Source: a virus | Reading direction: 5' to 3' (one strand) | Length of the DNA: 58,225 bases | Virus record (IMG/VR): IMGVR_UViG_3300049811_000412 | Span: 1-58,225 of that record | Shown here: positions 16,262 through 26,700 of the stretch, piece after piece | How the letters are laid out: each line of letters starts with the position of its first letter | Numbering within the stretch: the first letter of the stretch is position 1 | The notes under the pieces: model-generated | Told to the model about the DNA's origin: nothing | What the model saw: the letters and a program-made list of their open reading frames with translations, nothing else | The model's database searches: none | Program-made: the position numbers and the translations under genes

Positions 16262-16566
16262 GCACCCACCTGCCCCCGCCCCAAAGGTGTGACATTGACT
16301 ATCCCGCAAACAACGTAAATAGGCTTAATTGGCTGTCCTGTTCGCTGGTGGTAGCGATCCACTCGGATAATTACCCTCGGATAATTGCAGCGCAATGTAT
16401 TTCCCGCCTTCTGTTTTGAAGAGGCTCGCCAATACTCAACACAGGCATTAGGGTTGCCATCGGGGGCAACGACCGAAATCACAACACCTTCACCTTCCTG
16501 GGATAGCCGTTCCCAGCGAACCCGTTGACCCATAAGGGCTGCGGCTTTTTTAAGGGTTGATTTCAT
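16258..16566 (-). CDS. Hypothetical late protein, 102 residues
   Basis: Begins MKSTLKKAAALMGQRVRWERLSQEGEGVVISV and is basic with predicted beta strands (PRVIIRVDRYHQR, IYVVCGIVNVTPLG). It overlaps both neighbours by four bases, so it is translated as part of the tail operon. No family recognised. Confidence 0.5.
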   Translation of the reverse strand: MKSTLKKAAALMGQRVRWERLSQEGEGVVISVVAPDGNPNACVEYWRASSKQKAGNTLRCNYPRVIIRVDRYHQRTGQPIKPIYVVCGIVNVTPLGRGQVGA

Positions 16567-16778
16567 AGCTCAACCTCCATCTCCAGATCAATCGCCCTCA
16601 CCAGCGTTTGCTGGGCTTCGGTCAAATCCTGGATGCGGCTTTTGTGCCCTCGGCGTCCAGCACACAGCAGCTTTTTGATCGCATGGGCCGTGGCGGGGCA
16701 AGTCACCCCATAGGCTAGGAGGATGGCGTACACATCGGCGGGGCGTCCGTTGATTTCCACGTTGTAGGGGTTGCTCAT
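16563..16778 (-). CDS. Small conserved-looking phage protein
   Basis: About 71 residues from ATG 16778 (MSNPYNVEINGRPADVYAILLAYG..). The sequence CPATAHAIKKLLCAGRRGHKSRIQDLTEAQ resembles a small protein found in several phage genomes, but its function is not known to me. A GTG at 16787 would add three residues. It overlaps the upstream membrane-protein stop. Confidence 0.5.
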   Translation of the reverse strand: MSNPYNVEINGRPADVYAILLAYGVTCPATAHAIKKLLCAGRRGHKSRIQDLTEAQQTLVRAIDLEMEVEL

Positions 16779-16780
16779 CA

Positions 16781-16930
16781 CAAACACACTCCATAAACAT
16801 CGCCGCCCCCGCCACCCTGAAGGCGTTTAGGAAATTCGTTTTTGCTAGCGGCCAAGGCAAACAGCGATAGCCCTATCGCTAGAACGACTAGGGCTATCGC
16901 AATCAGATCAGTTTGGCGCAGTGGACTCAT
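16781..16930 (-). CDS. 49-residue single-pass membrane protein
   Basis: From ATG 16930: MSPLRQTDLIAIALVVLAIG then LSLFALAASKNEF. It has one transmembrane segment (about residues 9-27) and a Gly-rich tail. It ends in a TGA that overlaps the next gene. Size and location in a late operon fit a holin or small lysis protein, but nothing specific confirms this. Confidence 0.5.
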
Positions 16931-17023
16931 GGTGGTTAAGCCTGTCTTTTGTCGGTCGGTTTTAACTGCGCTTAGCCATATTTTGGTATTTACGGCGGCG
17001 CTTTAACAGGGTGCAATGTTGCA

Positions 17024-17200
17024 CTATTTCGCGTTGTCAATCTTATCGTTGAGTTGTTCAAGCTCTCGGAGCAATTGATCGGTTTCGCGGCTCGGCCCCA
17101 TGATGGTTTGATAGGTGTCAAACGCGACAAGGGCGGCACCTACGGCTACTAAAGCTAATGCCGCAATAATGACTTTTTTCTTCGTACTGGTGGTGTTCAT
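17024..17200 (-). CDS. 58-residue membrane protein with coiled-coil tail
   Basis: From ATG 17200: a basic N-terminus (MNTTSTKKK), one hydrophobic helix (VIIAALALVAVGAALVAF) and an amphipathic C-terminus (ETDQLLRELEQLNDKIDNAK). It starts eight bases after the distal tail gene stop. With the 49-residue protein it makes two small membrane proteins in tandem, the usual appearance of a phage lysis cassette, but no endolysin lies beside them. Confidence 0.5.
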   Translation of the reverse strand: MNTTSTKKKVIIAALALVAVGAALVAFDTYQTIMGPSRETDQLLRELEQLNDKIDNAK

Positions 17201-17208
17201 AGAATCTC

Positions 17209-17700
17209 CTAAATTGCCAATCGTTTTGTGGTTTCGACCAGTTGGAACGTTGCCTTTATCATTGTACCCTTGGAGGTTTGACGCTCTAAGGTAAGGTCTC
17301 CGCTAAACCGCACATTGAACTGCGCCGGATACCGTACTACAGTGCCCACTGTCGCCACCGTTCCCCCCGTGGCCAATGCCCTAGTCCGTGGGGCCAATTC
17401 CGAGTAGTCGCGGCTGTAGTCATGCAACACCAGATCGCCGCTAGCAATCTGCCACAGGTTGAACATGGCCTCCAGGTTGTCGGCGTCACTAAACACCGTG
17501 GGGCTACTGCGCACGTCGCTCACCAGGGCCGAGATTTGCCACAGGTGCGGCGGCTCAAAGGATGTCCCACGCTGAATGGGGGTGCCGTAGGCGGTACGGC
17601 TAATCTCTGGCGTGTCGATGCGTTTGCGGGGCCACGATGCCCCATCAAATCGCGTGAAGGCCACCGATAGCCCTTGGTAGGTTAGTGTCAGTCCGCTCAT
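17209..17700 (-). CDS. Distal tail-type protein
   Basis: 163 residues, beta-rich, starting MSGLTLTYQGLSVAFTRFDG and containing a WPRKRIDTPEISRTAYGTPIQRG segment. It follows the tape-measure gene with a four-base overlap, the standard place for the distal tail (Dit-like) protein in siphoviruses. Assignment is by position and fold style. Confidence 0.55.
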   Translation of the reverse strand: MSGLTLTYQGLSVAFTRFDGASWPRKRIDTPEISRTAYGTPIQRGTSFEPPHLWQISALVSDVRSSPTVFSDADNLEAMFNLWQIASGDLVLHDYSRDYSELAPRTRALATGGTVATVGTVVRYPAQFNVRFSGDLTLERQTSKGTMIKATFQLVETTKRLAI

Positions 17701-20700
17701 ACATTTATCCCCGCTGTTTGGGCATTGGCAACATCATTCACAATTCGGCTAGTATCCGCCACGGGGTCGGGAGTCTGTACCGTCAGGTTTTCAATCCGTG
17801 AACCCAATCCCTGCTGAATCAGCGTATCAAGGCGTTGCACGATGGCGAGGTTTCCATCGGTAACGGCCTTGGCCAAATCGAACTCGGTTTGGGCCTCGGT
17901 CAAATTTTGATCCGCCTGAACCAGTTGGTTAATATCCCCCCGTCCAACGGCCTCCAATAGTTGGTTGATGATGGGGTTATTTTGCTGGGCCAATTCAATC
18001 AGTTTGGCATCGTCGCCACTGCTAACGGCCCGGCGTACATCCCTGGTGGCATCGTCAATATTTACGCCCTGGAATAGCCCTGCCTTTTGGGCCGTATCCA
18101 GTCGGTCGCCAATGCGTTCTAGGGAAGCCAAAGAGTCCTCTACCGAAGTATTAGATTCTGCTGCAAGGGCGCTGATAATGCCCCGCCGAGCATCGGCTAA
18201 TTTGTTGCCAGCCTCAGTCAGTTGGTTCTGCTTAATCTGCTCACTGGTGAGTTGTTGTTGCAGGCCAAGCTGTTGCTCTTGAATGCCCAACACCTGATCC
18301 GTAATCACCGCCGAATCACGGGCATAGCCGATCTGTTCCTGGCGCAATGCCGAAATTTCTTCTAGCCCCTGTACTTCTTCGGCGGTGGCCCCTTCAGCCT
18401 TCGCCCGCCGCACCGCAATGTCAGCCTCAATGGCGGCAATCTCGGCGGCCTGAATTGCCCGTTGGGCTTCAATTCTGGCAAGGCGAGAGGTTACCCGCTG
18501 CGAGTCAATCTTGGCTTTCAGTTCATCCTCTGCCGCCTGAATCTGCGACTCTGCCAGATCGGCGGTGATCTCCCGTTGCCCCCGTGCATCGCCTTCTGCC
18601 TTGGCCTGGGCGAGGGCGGTTCCTAGGCGGGTTTGCTCTAGGCTTGACTGAAGGGCAATCAACCCTTGGTTGGCCTCAATCAACCGCTGCTGATTTTGTA
18701 GGGCGGTTTGCTCTCGTTCAAAGCCTGCTTCCTTCTGTTGCTGTAGGCGCTGGAGTCCGGTTAGTTCGGCATCAATAGCTTTTAAAGCAACTTGTTTAGC
18801 AGCTTCATTGGCCTCAATCTGTAACTGAGCACCTTGGATGACCGCTTGGTTTATTTCAGTTTGTAATGCTGTAATTCGGCTAGCCGCATCCTTGGCAGAA
18901 ATTTGTTTTGTGCGTTCTAATTCTTGGACGGCTGCAACTTCCTGTTGCTTTAATGCAATGGTATCTTTTGTTAATTGTTGGTTCGCTTCCCGTGTCAGCC
19001 TTGCCGCTTCGTCTGCGTCAATTTCACCTGATGCCTGAGAGACTGCAATAGTTGCGGTTTTGCCAGTAAGGGATTGTTGTAGTGCATTTAGCGATTCTTC
19101 TGTCGCCCTTTGAGCCTCATCTTGCAAATCTTTTTGAGCCTCAATTTGCAGCTGAACACTTTGTTGACTTGCGTCTGCTATTTCACCTTGCAGCGCTGAA
19201 ATTCGATCTGCAGATTCTTCCGCCGTAATTACTTTGTCTCGCTCTAATGCGCGGACTCCTTCAATCTCCTTCTCTTTGGCTTCAATAGTATCTTTTATTA
19301 GTTTTTGATTGACTTCTCTAGTCTGTCTTGCAGCCTCGTTTGGGTCAATCTGCCCTGAGAGCTGCTGTTCAAGAATCCCTGTAATTTTTGTTGTAGCACC
19401 TTGGTTTAAGGCTTCTTGTGCTTGCTGGGCAGTGCGTTCAAAATCTTCTAGCTGCTCAGCGTTTTTTGTCTTCAGCGTTTCAATAGTATTGTTCGCTAAA
19501 GCAATGCGGTCTTGGGCTAAAGCCTGCTCAAGTCGCAGAATTTCATCATTGGTAGCTTGGACGTCTTCGGGTGTTGCTCCAGACTGATCAAGGTTTTTAA
19601 GTTTATCAAGTGCTTCTTGATTGGCTTTAGTTCTATCTTCAATCGCTTTTTTGTCGGCTTCAGCGATTTTAGTATTGACATTTTCCGGCGTAGTATTACC
19701 CGCTGCCTGCCCTTCTAGTGCTGTGGCTTGTGCTTCAAGGTTTGTTAACTCAATTCCGCCTAGAGTCTCGGATAAAGCTGTTTTGGCTGAATTTAGCTTT
19801 TTACTCAAACCTTCAACTGAATCGCCCAGGTCTTCGGTGCCCTCGGTCAATTCCCCAGTGGCATTGTTGGCATCGCCCATGGTGCCCGTGGTAGCGGTTA
19901 GCCCATTGCGGTAATTCCGCAGGCGTTCGATTTGGGCATCGCGTTTTTTGGTATCTTCCTCACTGAGGTTGATCTGTTGTTCTAGTCCGGCAATGGTCGT
20001 GTCAATGGCCTGAATCGTGGCCGTTACTTGCCCTGGGGGGATTTCAGTGCCACCCTTTAGCGCTGCCCCTAAGTCAATCGCGGCTTGCTCTGTTTCTCCA
20101 GCTTTCAGCGAGATTCGTGCAAAATTTCGCGCTGTACGATTTGCCGCCGCCTCTGCCGCCGTAGGAAGGCCAGGAATCCGATCACGAATCCCGTCTAAGG
20201 CCCGCTGCACTCGATTCAGCGGGACATTGTTTAACTCTGAAATGCCATCCTTAGCCTCTCCAGAGGTCACCGCGACCTCGGCTAAGGCTTTGTCAATATC
20301 CTTGATGCCTTTGTTGGTTCGTCCAGTCGATGCATTGATCGACCGCCAGGTGTCAAACGCAGCCGCCACAGATGCCACGGCACCAACCGCCAAGCCCCCA
20401 ACAACAGCAATCGATCCAACCCCGGCAAGGACTGGCCCCAGTGCCCCCGCCGCTGCGGTTTGAAGCGCCCCAAAGGCTGCCCCGACACCAGCCAGCCCAC
20501 CACCTGCTGCCACAAAGGCCGCTGTAGCCGCCCCTACTGCCGTCGCGATGCCTCCCCATGCCGCCTTGGCAACGTTGCCGACCTTGCCTACCAACCCGCC
20601 CAGCTTGCCCATCACCCCGGCGTTGGCAGCGGTAGCAGCGGTGTTTCCCGTGAGAGCCGCAGTATTGGCCCCAGTCGCCGCCGTTGATGCCCCTCGCGCC

Positions 20701-23700
20701 GCCACACTGGCCACCAAGGATTGGGTCAGGAACTTGGTGACTTGGTCGTTGGCAAACGTCACTGCCGCATTGGCGACCTTGGCCGCAGTGCCAGCCACTA
20801 CCGCCGCTGTCTCGGCAATCTGTGTCCCAACGGCCTGGATCATGCCGATATTCCACACTGCCGTTGCCGCCGCCACAGCGCCCAGCACCCCGGTCAATCC
20901 AATCAGCACCGAGATCGCCCCACTGATGGGGGCTGGCAAGGCTTGGAACCCGCCTAGCAATGCCGCCGTTGCCCGTGCCACTGCTTCCGCCGCAGGGGCG
21001 AACGTGCCAAACATCACCGACGCTGCACCCTCAGCAGCACTACTCAGCAGGTCAAGGGCACCTGTTAGCCCCTGACCCATGGCCTCGCCCGCCCGTTGGC
21101 TGAATCCTTGAGATTCGGCAATGGCCATATTGAGTTGATCGACCTGCTCAGCGCTGGCCCCCATCAGGGCAGTGAAGGCGCGGCCCCCACGTTCGCCAAA
21201 GAGTTGTTGCTCAATGGTTTCTTTTTGCTGAACGGTGAGGTTAGCAAAGTTTGCACGGAGTTGCGGCAGCGTCTCACTAAAATCTTTCAGCGTTCCATCG
21301 GCATTGCGGATATTGACATCTAAAAGCTGAAAAGCCTTAGTTGCATCGTTTTCAACGCCTCTAGCAAGTTCGGCACTGGCTACCTTCAACTCATCAAACA
21401 CCGCCCCCAGGTTGGTACCCGCACGGCTGCCCACAATGCCCGCATTGGCCAGCAAGCCCAACAGTAGGGAGGTGGTTTCGATGGACTGGTTAGAGGCCTT
21501 GGCTTGCCCCCCAACATAGCTCAGCGCCTCGCCTAGCCCCTCCACGTCGGTTGCCGAATTGGAGGCCGTCACGCCCAGCACATCCACAAAACGCAAGGCA
21601 TCGCTACCGCTGGCCTGGAACTGGGTTAGGGCTTTCGCCGCTACCTCGCCCAGCACGCTCATATCAGTGGATGTGGCAATGGCCCCCAACGTGACGCCCT
21701 TCAACGCCTGCTCAATGTTGGACGCTGAAACACCCGCCCGCGACATTTCAACAGCGGTTTGCTGAACTTCAGCAGCGGTGAAGGCCGTTTCCGCCCCCAA
21801 CCGTGCTGATTCCTTGGTAACGGCTTCGATCTCTTCAGCGCTAGCCCCCGCTGCTCCGGCCAAGATAGCAAACTGTTTGGTCTGCTGTTCAAAGTCGAGG
21901 AACGTGTTAGCCCCGAATTTGAACGCCTTACTAATCCCCGTGGCAATGGCACCCCCGGCGATGGCAGTGGCAAAGTTATCGGCACCATCGGCTAGCTTCT
22001 GTTGCTCTCGGTTTGCAGCGGCGAGGGCTTTTTCAACCTGCTTAACCTCGGCCTCACTCAGGCCGTATTCCTGCCGGAGTTTGGCTGCTGTCACCGCTGC
22101 CCGTTGGTTTTCGGCCTGGATTTTCTTAACCGCTGCCTCTAACTGTTGGGCTTGTTTGGGGTCAAGGTCAGCCCCTTCTAGTAGTGCTTTGTCTGCGGCT
22201 TGTTGGGCTTGTAGTCGGGCTTGGGCATCCGCAGCGCGTTCAAATTCACGGGCAAAGTCTTCGGCCTCTTTGACCTGACGTTTGAACGACAAGGCTTCTT
22301 CCCGCTGGGCTAATTTTTCAGCTTGAATCTGTGCCCGTTCTAGGGCTTTGGCCATGCGTTCAGATTCATTGAACTGCCGTTTTAGTTCCAGCAATTCCGC
22401 CTGAGTCTTCAATTTTTCCTGACTCGCCGCAGCCCGATCTAACTCATTGGTGATGAGCTTTAGTTCGTCAATTTGCTTGCGGTAGCTAATATCATCGGCT
22501 TGTTTTTGTCGTCGTTCTTCAGCCTTTGTCGCTGCCTCCAATTCCCGCGACAGTTGCTTAATATCGGCCAGCGCTTTCTCGTAGCTTAGATTCTGCGCCT
22601 GCTCTTTGGCATCAGCGGTTAGCTTAGCCGCCCGCCCCACATCAACGGCCAATTGCTTGATGTCGGACATTGCCGATTCATAGCTCAAATTACGAGCTTT
22701 TTGTTCAGCATCCGCCGTTGCTTTACTGGCTCGGTCTAGGTCTGCCGCCAGTTGTTTGACATCAGCTAGCGCCTTCTCATAGCTAATGTTTCGCGCCTTT
22801 TGATCGGTGTCTGCCGTTGCCTTCCTGGCTGCATCTAAATCCGCCGATAGTGTGCGAATATCTGCCAGGGCAGCTTCATAGCTAATGTTGCGGGCTTTCT
22901 GGTCAATATCCGCCGCTGCATTGGCGGCACGTTCGTTATCTTTGGCTAACTTATCCGCTTCAATGGCAGCTTTCTTAAAGTCAAGATTACGGGCCGACTC
23001 TGCCGCCGCAAATGCCGATTTAGAAGCCTGCTCTGCCTCCCGTGCAAGCTGTGCAGCGTCCGCCGCTGCTTTGCGATAGTCAAGCTCTTGGGCCTGCTGA
23101 TTTAGCTTGGCCTGATAGTTGGCAATACCTTCGGTTTCTTTAACTAGGGCATTGGCTTCCTTGGTCGCATTTTTGAACGTGAACTGTTTTTGCAGTTCGG
23201 TCAATTCACGGGCGGCGACCTGCCCCCGTTCAATGGCATCGGCTAGCGCCAGGGCTTCCCCAGTTTGGCGAGTCAGGTTAAGCCGATCTACAGCGGTGAC
23301 AATGGCCTCAGCTTTTTTCGCCGCTGCGTCTAACCGTTCCTTGAGGGTATTGGCCTGTTCGGTAACAGGCTTAATGTTGAGAGCGCTGGTGACTTCTTTG
23401 TTTTTACCAAGGGAAGTTTTGACCGCATCAAATGCCGGGGCAATGGCACGGGCTTCCTGTAGTATGTCTTTGAAACTGAGGCTTTGTTGTTCTGTCTTGA
23501 GCTCACGAAAAGCGGTGATGCTAGCGTTGATTCGCTCTAGCAACGTCCCGGCATCATTCAGCGCTTTCTCGAAGGTAATCCGCTCGGCGTTGGTGGCCAG
23601 AGTGCCGCTTTTATCAGCGGCGGTGCTGAGTTTGTCCGCAAGGGTTTTTGACTCGTCCGCCTGGGTTTTGAATTTGAAAGAAGCCAGCTTATCGGCGATT

Positions 23701-26700
23701 GTCTTAAACGCATCGCGGGCCTCTTTGAAGCTGGTTGCTAATGCCTTAGCTTCAGTGATTTGTTCCGTCAGGTTAAACGCTGTCTTATTCTGCGCTAACC
23801 ATTGGAACATCCCCGCAACTTTCTCGATGGCCTTATACAGGGAATCCGATTGGCTAAGCTGAGCATCTAGCTTAATTCGCCCTACCGCCCGCTGCATTTC
23901 ATCAATGCGAGTGGCGATGGTCTTATAGGAATCGGCTAGTTGCTTGCTTTGGTCTAGGGGCGTCTTGAGGCTAAATGATTTGATGCTTTCTGCCAGCTTG
24001 GCATAAGCTGTCTGGGCATTCTTTAGCCCTGTTGCCAATCCATCAGATTCTTTTACTGGCCCGGCAAAGCTCACCTCAGCTTTATTTTGGATAAGGAAGT
24101 TCATCCAAGTTGAGGCGGATTTAAGAGCCTCGGCCAGATCCGTCGCCTGCTGGATACCTTTGGTAAAGTCAAGCTTCTCGGCCTTGGTAGAGATGGCAGT
24201 AACGCTATTTCCCGCCGCCTCAAAACGAGCGTCTAGGGTTTGGGCCTCGCTAAGAACGTCCTTAAATTTGATGCCCTTTTGGTTGGTGCTGAGCTTGCCC
24301 GTTGCCGTGGCCATTGTGTTTAGGGCGGTGCCTAGCTCCTTGGCATCCTGAGCGATAGCCGCAAAGCTGATGGTGGCGAGGATGCCCTTAAACTCTTGAA
24401 TGCTGGTTTGAGCTTGGGTCAGCTTGGCAACAAAGGCTTCAGCGCTGGCATTGGGCTTTTCAAAGTTGATGGTAGAGAGTGTCCCCAGGAGGGCTTGGGC
24501 GGCGTTCTCGCTACTCTCTAGGGAAGCCGCAAAGCTAGCCGTAGACTGGGCCTGGCCATCTAACGACAGCCGCCCTTGCCCATCGATGATTTCCCTCAGC
24601 ACTGTTGCCGCTGCTTGCAGTTTGGCCGATAGGTCTTGAACTTCGGCAATGGTGGGGGCAAAGTTCAGCGCCTTCTGCTGGATCACCAGGGTCTCTACCG
24701 CATTGGCAGCGGCCAACAGTGGATCGACTAGGGCAGCGGCAGCGGCAATTTGTTTGGAAAGGTCTAGGCCAGAAATGCCCTCGCTCAACGCCTTCACTTT
24801 GGTGTTGACGTTGGTGAGCTTAGTCGCCATCGAGCCAATCTGTTTCACCGCATCGGTTAGGGCCGTGGCGAGGCTTTGGGCTGCGGCACTGGCCCCAGCG
24901 GCGGCACTGGCGGCGGCTTGGCTGCTTTCCTTGGCCAATCGGTCTAGGTCGGTGAGCGCTTCCTTAAAGTCAATCTCACGAGCCTTCTGGGCGGTGTCGG
25001 CAATGGCAGCGGCGGCGCGTTCGTTGTCATTCGCCAGTTGGTTGATGTCGGCTAGGGCTTGGGCAAAGTCTAGTTCCCGCGCTTTGGCGGCGGTGTCGTC
25101 AGCGGCGGCGGCGGCACGCTCTAGGTCATTGGCGGCGGCTTGCAGTTGGGCTACCTGCTCTAGGTAGCTGAGGGCGGCGGCGGCATTGCTGAGGGCCGTC
25201 TGGGCGATGCTGGCCTTATCTAGGTCGCTGGCAACTGCTTCGATCTGGCCAGCGGTGTCGAGGTAGTTCAGGGAACCTGCCTGATCATTCAGTTGCCCCT
25301 GCGAGGTTGCCGCCTGCTCTAGGTTGCTGGCAACGGCGTCTAGCTGCCCAATGGTGTCGGAGTAGTTGAGGCCATTGGCGCTATCGTTCAACTGGGCCTG
25401 AGCCGACTGGGCGCGTTCTAGGCCATCGGTAGCGGATTGAATGTCGGTGAGGTTTTGCTGATAGTTGAGGGAATTGACCTGCTGGTTAAACTCACCCTGG
25501 GCCGCGCTGGCTTGGGTAAGGTCAGCCGCGACGGCCCCGATCTGCGCCGCTACATCGCCATAGTTCAGCGCCTCGGAGGATGCATTGAGTTGGGCCTGAA
25601 GGTCTACGGCTTGGTTAATCGACTGAGTGACCCCCTCCAGTTGCGCCGCCACGTCGCCATAGTTCAACCCTTCAGAGGATGTGTTGAGTTGGGCTTGGGA
25701 TTCACTGGCCTGCGATAGGTTTTGGGCAACGGTGCCTAGCTGAGCATTGGCATTGGCATAGTCGAGGGTTTGGGCTTGGCTGTTCAGTTCCAGTTGGTCG
25801 CCCTTGGCCTGCTCTAGGTCTTGCCGGAAGGCGGCAACCTGGGCCGTGTTTTCGGCATAGTTGAGGGCGGCAACTGCGTCATTGAGTTGGGCCTGTTCGT
25901 TGCGGGCTTGTTCTAGGCTTTGGGCAGCGGCGGCAATCTGTGCGGTCTTGTCGGCATAATTGAGGGCATTGACTTGATCATTCAGTTGCCCTTGCTCAGA
26001 TCGAGCGCTGGCAATGTCCCGCGCAATGCCTTCCACCTGAACGCCGGGGGCAGCATAGTTGAGCGTTGCCGCCTGGTCGTTCAGTTGAGATTGTTCAATT
26101 TTGGCCCGCTCTAAATCTCGCGCAATGGCTTCCACGTCGGTCGCCTTGCGCTGGTAGTCTAGGCCATCAACCTGATCATTCAGTTGAGCCTGAGAAGATA
26201 CCGCCCGATCAACGTCTTGGGCAATGGCTTCAATAGATGCGGCCTTGTCGCCATAGTTGAGGGCAACGACTTGGTCATTGAGAACGGACTGACTATTTTT
26301 GGCTTGGTCAATGCTATCGGCGGCAGTGCGAATTTCTGCCGTAGCCCTCGCATAATCTAGGGCAGCAGCACCTTGGTTCAGCAACGATTGAGCGTCACTC
26401 GCCCGACCTAATTCTGTCGAGATGGCCAGGATCTCGCCTTGCGGTTGGCTGTAGCTTAGCCCCTGGCTGACCTTGATGATCTGAGTCAGAAAGTTGGTGG
26501 CTTGTCCTAGCTGCTCCGCAAGGGCAAACGCCTCCTGTTCAACCCGCTTATAGCTGAGGGCATCTTGGGTATGGTTCAGCAGTGCTTGGGCATCCCGTGC
26601 CCGTTCCAATTCCTGGGCCAGCCCTGCCGATTCTGCTTTGGCTTTGTCGAAGGTTAGGGCGATAGCTTGGTTGGTTAAACTCTGGGCTTCCCGTGCCGCT

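Noticed and set aside
20017-21075. Long Ala- or Gly-rich open frames on both strands inside the tape measure gene
   Set aside because: They mirror the highly biased Ala/Gly codons of the hydrophobic tape-measure segment and have no ribosome sites.
22300-26700. Regular ~99-base repetition that could be mistaken for a CRISPR or satellite array
   Set aside because: The period is in frame, the units are diverged and all encode one helical repeat of the tape measure; there are no conserved direct repeats with unique spacers.
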